Assembly: GCA_030432015.1 (NCBI GenBank)
Contig: JAUIHJ010000077.1
Span: 1-16,105, forward strand
Direction of reading: 5' to 3'
DNA length: 16,105 nucleotides
Source: a bacterium
GTDB lineage: Bacteria > Planctomycetota > Planctomycetia > Pirellulales > Pirellulaceae
In this document: positions 7,170-14,057 of the stretch, piece by piece
Numbering within the stretch: position 1 is the stretch's first letter
Layout: each line of letters begins with the position of its first letter
Program-made: the position numbers and the translations under genes
Notes under the pieces: model-generated
Told to the model about the DNA's origin: nothing
Database searches by the model: none
Seen by the model: the letters and a program-made list of their open reading frames with translations, nothing else

Positions 7170-7968
7170 CCAATGCAACGCTGGCTCGCCAAGCGCGTTG
7201 TCTCGCTTGATGCGAACTGCGATCCGGCTGCCGTTACGTGTGATTCCAAAATCCACGGTGATTCGTGTCCTGCGAGGGCCGTTGTCTGGAATGCGGTGGA
7301 TCGTGGGTGGAGCACCCAACGGTGCCTGGCTCGGCACGCTCGAAGCGTCGATGATGGCGCAATTTGCAAAGACAACAAAAGAAGGTATGACCGTGTGGGA
7401 CGTGGGTGCGAATGTAGGATTGTACTCACTCGCTGCCGCCCGATGTGTCGGAGCTGGCGGGAATGTTTTTGCATTCGAACCGATGCCTCGCAATCTCGAG
7501 TTCCTGCACCGCCATGTCGAACTCAACGGCTTGTCAAACACCATCGTCGTGCCGGTCGCGGTTGGCAACCATGACGGTACGGCGCGAATGTCCCATGGTG
7601 ATAGCCCAAGCGAGTTTCATTTGGACGCGGCGGGCGACCTGGAAGTCGCCGCGATCAGGCTGAACCAGTGGCGAAAGGAAACCGGCTCGCCCCCTCCGGA
7701 CGTGGTCAAGATCGACGTCGAAGGTGCCGAAACACTCGTGCTCCAAGGTGCTGCCGAGACCTTTCGCGTACACCGCCCGGTCATCTTCTTATCGCTCCAT
7801 GGTGAGCGACAGCGAGATCAATGTGGTGCGTTGCTGAGAGCATGGGGATACGTGATTGAATCGGCCACTCCAGGTGTGACGGTCGAGCGTTCGAGCGAAT
7901 GGCTGGCGCGGCCGGCCATGGGCGACCCACCGTCATCGGTCGCCCCCGATGATCGCCAGAGACCATGA
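7162..7968 (+). CDS. FkbM-family SAM-dependent methyltransferase
   Basis: A 268-residue protein of the FkbM (Methyltransf_21) family, which O-methylates sugars and other hydroxyls. The markers are VWDVGANVGLYSLAAA (78-93, SAM-binding motif I), VFAFEPMPRN (102-111, acidic residue contacting the adenosine ribose), ELNGLSN (120-126) and the family signature PDVVKIDVEGAE (179-190), with LVLQGA following. About 70 residues precede the core. The start is uncertain: TTG 7162 is the first possible codon after the in-frame stop at 7132-7134 and has a weak GGCAGG at 7147-7152; the first in-frame ATG is at 7210 and would remove 16 poorly conserved residues. The stop overlaps the start of an 18-codon mini-ORF. 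It probably places a methyl ether on one sugar of the repeat unit. Confidence 0.85.
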   Translation: MNDQCNAGSPSALSRLMRTAIRLPLRVIPKSTVIRVLRGPLSGMRWIVGGAPNGAWLGTLEASMMAQFAKTTKEGMTVWDVGANVGLYSLAAARCVGAGGNVFAFEPMPRNLEFLHRHVELNGLSNTIVVPVAVGNHDGTARMSHGDSPSEFHLDAAGDLEVAAIRLNQWRKETGSPPPDVVKIDVEGAETLVLQGAAETFRVHRPVIFLSLHGERQRDQCGALLRAWGYVIESATPGVTVERSSEWLARPAMGDPPSSVAPDDRQRP

Positions 7969-8021
7969 TGGATCATGCGCACCGAGACGACAACGTTGTG
8001 ACGGTTTGCCACCTTAAATGA
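7965..8021 (+). promoter_or_regulatory. 18-codon relay ORF linking FkbM and double-GT genes
   Basis: ATG 7965 (an ATGATG doublet) overlaps the methyltransferase stop TGA 7966-7968 as ATGA. The frame encodes MMDHAHRDDNVVTVCHLK and stops at TGA 8019-8021, which overlaps the ATG 8018-8020 of the next large gene, again as ATGA. It fills the 49-base gap exactly, with a 4-base overlap at each end. The fit suggests a translational relay; no peptide function is implied. Neither end has a good Shine-Dalgarno. Confidence 0.42.
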
Positions 8022-10555
8022 CCCGTAACATTCGCCTGACAGCAGTACTCACTCATCCGATTCAGTACTATTCGCCCTGGTTTCGCCATCTCGCGGAGGC
8101 CTGTCCGGAAATCGATCTCACGGTCTTGTACGCGACGGAGCCAACCCCGGAGATGCAAGGCGTCGGCTTTGGACGATCATTTCAGTGGGATGTTCCGCTG
8201 ACCGAAGGGTATCGCTGCCATGTCCTGCGTCCCGCGGGCGAATCGACAAGCGTTCACAGCAGTGACTATCGCGGAGTTGACGTTCCGGAAATCGTCGATG
8301 AGATCGACGCGAGCCGGCCCGATGTGGTGTTGATTCCCGGCTGGTATTCGATCACCCTGCGGCGTGCCTTACGTCATTGTCGTCGGAGGCGCATTCCGAC
8401 TCTGTATCGTGGTGACACAACGCTGCTGAGCGCCCCGCGCGGCTGGAAGCGAAGACTTTGGATGTGGCGGACGCGACGATTGCTTCGTCAATACGACGGA
8501 TGTCTTGCGGTCGGTACGTTGGCCCGCGATTGCCTGCTCCGCTTGGGCGTGCCGCCAAGCCGGATTTTTCATGCACCGCACTTCGTCGACAACCGATTTT
8601 TCGCGGCGGAAGCAGCCCAAGTCACCGCCGACGAGCGCCGTCGACTGAAAGCCTCGTACGGTCTATCGCAGGACGACTTTGTCGCCTTGTTCGTCGGGAA
8701 GCTTGAGAAAAAAAAGAGGCCATGGGACGCCATCAAATCGGTCGCTCGACTAAACGACGGCACGGTTCTGCTGATGGTCGGCAGCGGCGACGAGGAAGCG
8801 GCATGCCGTCGTCTTGCCGACGAACTTGGCGTTCGCGTTTGCTGGCTTGGTTTTCAAAACCAGTCGCAAATCAGCAAGGCCTACGCGGTCGCGGATTGCC
8901 TTGTCCTTCCCAGTGATGCCAACGAGACGTGGGGGCTGGTTGTCAATGAAGCAATGGCGACTGGGCTTCCCTGCATCGTCAGCGACCACGCGGGGTGCGC
9001 ACCCGATCTCGTCGCGCACGGTGAAACGGGATGTATTTTTGCGCTGGGGGATGTCGACGCCCTGGCATCCGCGATTAAGGAAATCAGGCGGCTCGCCGGT
9101 ACAAGTCGCCGATTGGCTGACGCGTGTCGTAAACGCGTCGCAGGTTACTCTTTGGAAACCGCCACGACAGGCCTCGTCGCGGCCTGCGAACGTTTGGCCA
9201 AGCGACCTGCCGCGCCTCGCCCTGTCAAAATCATCGTTTGCTGCGGAGGGATGGTTGTCTTTGGTGGAATGGAGCGGATGGTCTTCGAAGTCGTGCGAAC
9301 CTTGCGACGGAGCGGCGCCGCCGTTCACTGCATCGTCAATGACTGGGAGAATTTCCGAATTACGACGGTCGCCGACGATAAAGGGGCAACGTGGTCAACT
9401 GGCCATTACAGCTATGCCTTGCAGCGAACGCGCAATCCATGGAAATGGTGTCGGTATGGCGCGAACATTCTGAAGACGAGCACCGATCTTGTTCGAGACA
9501 GTATCGCCTTCAGGCCAACCCACGTACTGATGACAGAAGCGACTTCCGCCATCATCAACGCGCCGGCCCTGGTTTTGGCGAGACTGTTGGGAATCCGGGT
9601 GATCATGAGGCTGGGTGTGGCCCCCGCCGCCGGTGACTTCTATCGGCGGTTGTGGAGGTGGGCCGTTAATCCAGCGATCGACTCTTTTGTCTGTAACTCG
9701 CAGTTTACGCAACGAGAGCTACTCGCCTGCGGCATCCCGGCACGTAAGGTCAGCTTTGTCTACAATCCCCCGCCAACCCGCCACAGGGACAACGCAGCGA
9801 ACGTCAAACGTGATCCTCGAAAGCTGATTTTTGTTGGGCAGATCATCCCGGAGAAGGGTTTGGACATACTCGTGGAAGCATTTCATGAGTTGGTTCTCAA
9901 TGGGCACGATATCTACCTGGACATCGTCGGCGAGCTGGAGGGATGGGAGTCACCGGTCTACTCCGGTTTCCGTCAAGGCATTTTGGATCGGGTCGCCGAT
10001 CCAGACCTGCAAGATCGCGTTCGTTTACTCGGCTGGCGGGACGATGTTCCGGAATTGCTGGCCGCAGCCGCCATTCATTGCTGCCCTTCAATGCCGGCCC
10101 AGCGCGAAGCGTTTGGGATTGTCAATGTCGAAGCCAAGGCAGCGGGCACCCCATCGGTCGTGTTTCCGACCGGAGCATTGCCAGAGCTGATCACTCATTG
10201 CGCCGATGGATGGATCTGTTCCGACTGCACGGTTGGATCACTCGTCGAAGGCCTAGAATACTTTGTCGGCGATCCCGCGCGGGCGGCGAAGGCGGGCACC
10301 GCGGCGAAAGACTCACTGGCACGATTCAGCATGGAAGAGTTCGATCAGGCGTGGCGGTCTGCGTTCGAGATACCTGACGAACCCACAACAAACATTCCGA
10401 CCAGTCTCGCCACGCATACACCAGACCGACTCGGGGATACGCGACGCGTTAACATGCAGGCTAACGGAATCACATCGTGCCAATTGCCCGGGGAAATCGC
10501 TGAGGGTTCGTCATCCGCAACGTCGGTTGGACCATCGGACGAATCTGTCAGATGA
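8018..10555 (+). CDS. Double glycosyltransferase: two fused GT4 (GT-B) enzymes
   Basis: At 845 residues this is about twice the usual GT4 length and holds two complete units. Unit 1 (about 1-395) starts LTAVLTHPIQYYSPWFR (7-23), has ALFVGKLEKKKRPWDAI (223-239) opening its C-terminal domain, and an E-x7-E (E303, E311) in NETWGLVVNEAMATGLP. Unit 2 (about 402-785) restarts at VKIIVCCGGMVVFGGMER (403-420), where GGMER is the GT4 donor loop, has KLIFVGQIIPEKGLDILV (602-619), and a second E-x7-E (E697, E705) in EAFGIVNVEAKAAGTP. A Ser/Thr/Pro-rich tail (about 786-845) looks disordered. Both units keep their motifs, so the protein probably adds two sugars in succession. The start ATG 8018 overlaps a mini-ORF, and the end is ATGA with the polymerase gene. 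Confidence 0.9.
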   Translation: MTRNIRLTAVLTHPIQYYSPWFRHLAEACPEIDLTVLYATEPTPEMQGVGFGRSFQWDVPLTEGYRCHVLRPAGESTSVHSSDYRGVDVPEIVDEIDASRPDVVLIPGWYSITLRRALRHCRRRRIPTLYRGDTTLLSAPRGWKRRLWMWRTRRLLRQYDGCLAVGTLARDCLLRLGVPPSRIFHAPHFVDNRFFAAEAAQVTADERRRLKASYGLSQDDFVALFVGKLEKKKRPWDAIKSVARLNDGTVLLMVGSGDEEAACRRLADELGVRVCWLGFQNQSQISKAYAVADCLVLPSDANETWGLVVNEAMATGLPCIVSDHAGCAPDLVAHGETGCIFALGDVDALASAIKEIRRLAGTSRRLADACRKRVAGYSLETATTGLVAACERLAKRPAAPRPVKIIVCCGGMVVFGGMERMVFEVVRTLRRSGAAVHCIVNDWENFRITTVADDKGATWSTGHYSYALQRTRNPWKWCRYGANILKTSTDLVRDSIAFRPTHVLMTEATSAIINAPALVLARLLGIRVIMRLGVAPAAGDFYRRLWRWAVNPAIDSFVCNSQFTQRELLACGIPARKVSFVYNPPPTRHRDNAANVKRDPRKLIFVGQIIPEKGLDILVEAFHELVLNGHDIYLDIVGELEGWESPVYSGFRQGILDRVADPDLQDRVRLLGWRDDVPELLAAAAIHCCPSMPAQREAFGIVNVEAKAAGTPSVVFPTGALPELITHCADGWICSDCTVGSLVEGLEYFVGDPARAAKAGTAAKDSLARFSMEEFDQAWRSAFEIPDEPTTNIPTSLATHTPDRLGDTRRVNMQANGITSCQLPGEIAEGSSSATSVGPSDESVR

Positions 10556-11994
10556 ATCATAGTACCGCACCCGCATTGTTACACGACAGTTACCCCAGCA
10601 CGCGCCTCATTGGCGAAATCGAGTTCCCTATTATCGTTCTTGCGGGGACCGTGTTAGCGTGCCTGGCGATGGACTGGATAGCCGCACCTGCACTTCTGCT
10701 TCTTTGGGCGATCTGGCGTTATCTACCATGCCCGCTGGGGCCCCCCGTGCTCCAGCTCGCACTCACGTTCCAATGGCTTCAGGTGTTTATTGGCGTTTAT
10801 TATTTTCAGATTTTCGGACGCGAGTCGATCACCACATCATCTGGGTACAGGGACATGGTCCTGTTGGGGCTTGTCTCACTCGCTGCCCTGTTTGCCGGCC
10901 TGTTTATCGGATCGCGACAGCCATCTCAAGCACAACAGAACCCTGTCCGCGGCGAGCTATTTTCACTCGACCTGAGGGTGTTGCTCCTGACGTACGTCGT
11001 CGCGGTGTTCGCCTCTGGTATCCTCACAAGTATCGCCTGGTCTATTCCGAGAGTCGCACAGGGGTTGCTGGCGCTGAGCTGGTTTCGATTCGCGCTCCTC
11101 TTCATGCTCTACCGACGACTTGTTCCGCCGCGACCGATCTGGGGGCTGTTCGCGACCTTGATGGCGATCGAATTAGTCCTCGGGTTCGCCGGCTATTTTG
11201 CAGGCTTCAAGACCACGCTGATGCTGGGAATCCTGGCAGTCGTCGAGCGATTCGAGCCGCGAAACAAGTCTAGTTGGTTGGCCATCGGCGTGCTCGCCAC
11301 CGCGGTGCTGCTGACCGGTGTGGTATGGACTGGCATCAAAAACCAGTACAGAAGCGAACTCCGCACGACATTGCTCGGTGCGCCGATTAAGGACCGCATC
11401 TCGCGTGTCGGCGAACTCGCACGCGAGTGGAGGAGAAACGGCGCTGAGGCCACTTTGACGGATTTGGACCGCATGGTCGAGAGAATCTGGGCCGTCTACT
11501 ATCCGGCCAAAGCACTGGAACGCGTGCCGGAGATCGAACCTCATACCAACGGACAGTTCACCTTCAATGCCGTGATGCATGTCCTGCGTCCCCGCTTGTT
11601 GTTTCCCCAGAAAGGAGCGTTGGTGCACGACTCAGATAAGGTGCGGCAATACACGGGGATTCACGTGGCTGGCAAGGAACAGGGAGTCAGCATCGCCTTT
11701 GGCTACGCGATCGAATCGTACATCGACTTCGGCGTCCCACTCATGTTTCTACCGATTTTTCTTTGGGGATGCTTCATGGGCTGGGCGTATCGCGTCTGCC
11801 TGGCGTGGACTCCGAACCGCGAATTGACCATTGCAATTACCTGCGTCATTTGTTGGAAGTCGCTTTATCTGTTTGAAAAGTCTTGGGACAAAACGCTCGG
11901 CGAAGCGTTGACCCTGGTCATTTTCCTTCTAACCGCCACCAAATGCTGCGACCTGTTTTTTCGCGGCAATCCGCTACGCTCGCAAACGCGCTGA
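10552..11994 (+). CDS. Multispanning membrane protein, probable Wzy-like O-antigen/polysaccharide polymerase
   Basis: A 480-residue membrane protein with roughly ten to eleven hydrophobic segments, near 26-40, 42-58, 68-88, 101-120, 142-162, 170-190, 196-216, 219-232, 242-260, 393-415, 424-441 and 451-469. A long hydrophilic loop (about 261-390) holds the most conserved-looking part, including HVLRPRLLFPQKGALVHD (343-360) and QYTGI (366-370). Wzy-type polymerases have this layout: many helices and one or two large periplasmic loops that join lipid-linked repeat units at the outer face of the inner membrane. They share little sequence, so the call rests on topology and on being surrounded by glycosyltransferases; an O-antigen ligase or another integral glycan protein is possible. 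It overlaps the upstream gene as ATGA and ends the first plus-strand run. Confidence 0.68.
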   Translation: MNHSTAPALLHDSYPSTRLIGEIEFPIIVLAGTVLACLAMDWIAAPALLLLWAIWRYLPCPLGPPVLQLALTFQWLQVFIGVYYFQIFGRESITTSSGYRDMVLLGLVSLAALFAGLFIGSRQPSQAQQNPVRGELFSLDLRVLLLTYVVAVFASGILTSIAWSIPRVAQGLLALSWFRFALLFMLYRRLVPPRPIWGLFATLMAIELVLGFAGYFAGFKTTLMLGILAVVERFEPRNKSSWLAIGVLATAVLLTGVVWTGIKNQYRSELRTTLLGAPIKDRISRVGELAREWRRNGAEATLTDLDRMVERIWAVYYPAKALERVPEIEPHTNGQFTFNAVMHVLRPRLLFPQKGALVHDSDKVRQYTGIHVAGKEQGVSIAFGYAIESYIDFGVPLMFLPIFLWGCFMGWAYRVCLAWTPNRELTIAITCVICWKSLYLFEKSWDKTLGEALTLVIFLLTATKCCDLFFRGNPLRSQTR

Positions 11995-11996
11995 TG

Positions 11997-12599
11997 TCAC
12001 AACCGGCAAAGCACCGTTAGCGTCTCAACCGACTCTTGGAATTCGAACCGAGAATCATGCGCGATCACCTCTCGATAGAACCGCACACTGTCAAGCTCTG
12101 CCGAACCCGGTTTCGGCTGAGTGTCATGCAGCACCGCCGAGCCACCAGGCACGACTAGTCGACTCCAGTTCGTCCAATCATCTTCAATGCCCAACCAGGA
12201 ATGATCACCGTCAATAAAGAGCAGGTCGATGGCTTCATCCCAGCGCGCTGCCGCTTCGTTGCTTGTCATCCGCCAGAGGTCGAACTGCGCACCCGGATGA
12301 CGTGCGATCTCGCGAAGCGCGACATTTCGCTCCAAGCTGAATCCCAGTCGCCCGGCCGGGTGCGGGTCGATCCCGACGATTCGTCCACCAGGGTCCAAGT
12401 GCTGTCGGATCAGTGCTGTCGAGGCCCCATGATAAACGCCGATTTCGACTGCGAATGACCGATTCGCGGCACAACGGGCCAGGCATTCACGCTCCTGTGG
12501 AGTTAATTGGGAATGCGCTGGGCAGACTCGCAATAAATGCCCCAAGCAATGCAGTGCGTTCTTTCCAAACATGCGACGATCTGACGCGTTTGAGATCAT
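11997..12599 (-). CDS. Class I SAM-dependent methyltransferase (Methyltransf_24 type)
   Basis: A 200-residue minus-strand gene. Motif I is FAVEIGVYHGASTALI (49-64), then RIVGIDPHP (73-81), and the family hallmark LLFIDGDHSWLGIEDDW (126-142) followed by PGGSAVLHDTQP (151-162). These mark the Methyltransf_24 group, related to CmcI and to sugar O-methyltransferases such as those of macrolide and glycan pathways; the DGDH and D-x-x-W residues usually bind a divalent metal. The ATG at 12599 gives the full length, with an in-frame ATG nine codons later as an alternative. Its stop is 2 bases from the polymerase stop. It is the only interior gene on the minus strand, so it must have its own promoter, and it may have joined the locus separately. 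Substrate unknown. Confidence 0.83.
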   Translation of the reverse strand: MISNASDRRMFGKNALHCLGHLLRVCPAHSQLTPQERECLARCAANRSFAVEIGVYHGASTALIRQHLDPGGRIVGIDPHPAGRLGFSLERNVALREIARHPGAQFDLWRMTSNEAAARWDEAIDLLFIDGDHSWLGIEDDWTNWSRLVVPGGSAVLHDTQPKPGSAELDSVRFYREVIAHDSRFEFQESVETLTVLCRL

Positions 12600-12686
12600 G
12601 TGCGGTGAGCCTGACTGTCGTTATTATCGTTCACCGCAGCCACCAATGCATCACTTGAATCAATACTTTATCAAGCTCCGCGCCAC
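12600..12686. promoter_or_regulatory. Divergent control region between methyltransferase and GT4 genes
   Basis: This 87-base gap lies between divergent starts at 12599 (minus) and 12687 (plus) and is more AT-rich than its neighbours. It should carry the minus-strand promoter and perhaps one to restart plus-strand transcription. Candidate boxes are weak: TACTTT at 12664-12669 on the plus strand, and GATAAT on the minus strand (bases 12627-12622), each without a good -35. It also contains the inverted repeat and the 14-codon leader ORF described separately. Confidence 0.45.
12601..12638. repeat. Inverted repeat, 8-base arms, 22-base spacer
   Basis: TGCGGTGA at 12601-12608 is the exact reverse complement of TCACCGCA at 12631-12638; a G-T pair could extend the stem by one. 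In the minus-strand message the second arm would end one base before the methyltransferase ATG (12599), covering the place where a Shine-Dalgarno would be. It could be a translation-blocking hairpin or a protein-binding operator. There is no U-tract, so a terminator is unlikely. Confidence 0.4.
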
Positions 12687-12690
12687 GTGA
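12646..12690 (+). promoter_or_regulatory. 14-codon leader ORF overlapping the GT4 start
   Basis: ATG 12646 opens MHHLNQYFIKLRAT and stops at TGA 12688-12690, overlapping the GTG start (12687-12689) of the glycosyltransferase as GTGA. No Shine-Dalgarno precedes either start. The arrangement copies the gene-to-gene overlaps elsewhere in the locus but with a mini-ORF as the upstream partner, suggesting reinitiation at the GTG. Translation is not proven. Confidence 0.38.
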
Positions 12691-14057
12691 AGATCGCACA
12701 AGCCTCAGGATGGTTCTTTCCGGATAGCCTTGGCGGAACCGAGCGTTACGTGGCCGGCCTGTCGAGTCGCCTGGTGGCCGCTGGTCACCAGGTGACGATC
12801 GTCGCTCCGATTCACTCCGGAAAGGCCGAACAATTTTACGAGTACCATGGAATCCCTGTTTACCGTTTTCGCATTCCGCAAGACCTGTCACGCGCGCAAG
12901 TGCAGGGCAAGCAGGAGATTTCCGGTTGCGAAAATCTGCACGCGTGGCTCCGTCGGTTTCGACCCGATGTTGTTCATTTCCATTCTCTCCTTCCGGGCCT
13001 TGGTCTCGCAGAGATTCAGGCGAGCCGTGACAGTGGAGCACGCGTCATCGCGACGGCTCATACGCCGGGACTGGGATACGTATGCCAGCGGGGCACGATG
13101 CTGCAGTGGGGGGAACGCCTCTGCGACGGCGTTTGCCACACCTCGAAATGCGCCGCCTGTGAACTCCAACACCGCGGGCTCTCCAAAACCCTGGCGCGTG
13201 CCCTTGGAGCATTGCCCCTGCCCCTCTCCGAAGCCGCGGCTCCAATCTCGGGACGGCTGGGAACGACCCTTGGAATGCGTGCGTTGATCCGCCACAACCG
13301 TTGGCGTCAAAGGCAACTTTCGCAATTGGTGGACCGTTTTGTCGTCCTCACACAGTGGGCCAAAGATGCACTACTGGCGAATGGATTTCCGGCCGCGAAA
13401 CTCGAACTCAACAGACTTGGCCATTCACTGGGGAACGTCGCGAAGAAACCTGGGCCGGACGAATCCCCCACAACGCGGCCGATCCGAGTCGGCTATCTGG
13501 GACGATTCGATCCGCTCAAGGGCGTCGAAGATCTGATTCGCGCCGGCCGATCAGTATCAGGAGGCGGTGACCTTCGCTTTGAGTTGTACGGGCCGTCTCC
13601 CAACGACCAACAGTCGGCCTATTATCGCAGCCTGGTTCGCCACGCGGAGGGCGATGAACGATTCCAATTCCATTCAGCCGTTAATCCAGACGTCGTCGCT
13701 CGGAAAGTCGCCGAGTTCGATTTGTTGGTCGTTCCCTCCCGTTGCACAGAGGGTGGTCCCACCGTGGCGATTGAAGCGCATGCCGTCGGAACGCCGGTCG
13801 TCGGGAGCTCTGCAGGCGGATTGGCGGAAATGATCACGGACGGAGTCAATGGCCGGCTGTTTGCGCCGGGAGATATCAGCGCACTGCAGGGGATTCTACA
13901 GCACGTCAGCGAGAATCCGGCGGGGACAATCGACCAATGGCGACTGAATCTGCCGGCACCGCGAACGATGGATGATATCGCTGACGACTACTTGCAAGCG
14001 TACGACGCGATCACAGCGCTGGGGGTCAAGCTTTCAAAATCCGAGGTGCGGAGTTGA
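12687..14057 (+). CDS. GT4-family glycosyltransferase with cysteine cluster
   Basis: A 456-residue GT-B enzyme. It starts MKIAQASGWFFPDSLGGTER, the donor-loop GGTER (16-20) being typical of GT4. RPDVVHFHSLLPGLG (92-106) and ATAHTPGLGYVCQRG (122-136) follow in the acceptor domain. Five cysteines (C133, C146, C150, C155, C158) sit in an insert of the kind seen in some GT4 proteins, possibly a metal- or disulfide-stabilised loop. The C-terminal domain begins at IRVGYLGRFDPLKGV (266-280) and contains the E-x7-E (E355, E363) in CTEGGPTVAIEAHAVGTPVV. The GTG 12687 is chosen because strand one starts right after it. The stop overlaps the next gene's TTG start. The sugar it transfers is unknown. Confidence 0.88.
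   Translation: MKIAQASGWFFPDSLGGTERYVAGLSSRLVAAGHQVTIVAPIHSGKAEQFYEYHGIPVYRFRIPQDLSRAQVQGKQEISGCENLHAWLRRFRPDVVHFHSLLPGLGLAEIQASRDSGARVIATAHTPGLGYVCQRGTMLQWGERLCDGVCHTSKCAACELQHRGLSKTLARALGALPLPLSEAAAPISGRLGTTLGMRALIRHNRWRQRQLSQLVDRFVVLTQWAKDALLANGFPAAKLELNRLGHSLGNVAKKPGPDESPTTRPIRVGYLGRFDPLKGVEDLIRAGRSVSGGGDLRFELYGPSPNDQQSAYYRSLVRHAEGDERFQFHSAVNPDVVARKVAEFDLLVVPSRCTEGGPTVAIEAHAVGTPVVGSSAGGLAEMITDGVNGRLFAPGDISALQGILQHVSENPAGTIDQWRLNLPAPRTMDDIADDYLQAYDAITALGVKLSKSEVRS
14043..14048 (+). promoter_or_regulatory. Shine-Dalgarno supporting the TTG start at 14054
   Basis: GAGGTG lies 5 bases before TTG 14054-14056. With the TTGA overlap it makes this rare start codon credible; the next in-frame ATG (residue 9) would remove the first strand of the GT-A fold. 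Confidence 0.5.

Noticed and set aside
8750..9328. 192-codon minus-strand open frame, plus a 219-codon plus-strand frame at 8814-9473
   Set aside because: Both overlap the well-supported double glycosyltransferase and have no domain signal.
11989..12030. Possible bidirectional terminator between the two convergent genes
   Set aside because: Only 2 bases separate the stops, and I could not pair a stable stem followed by a T-run in either direction.
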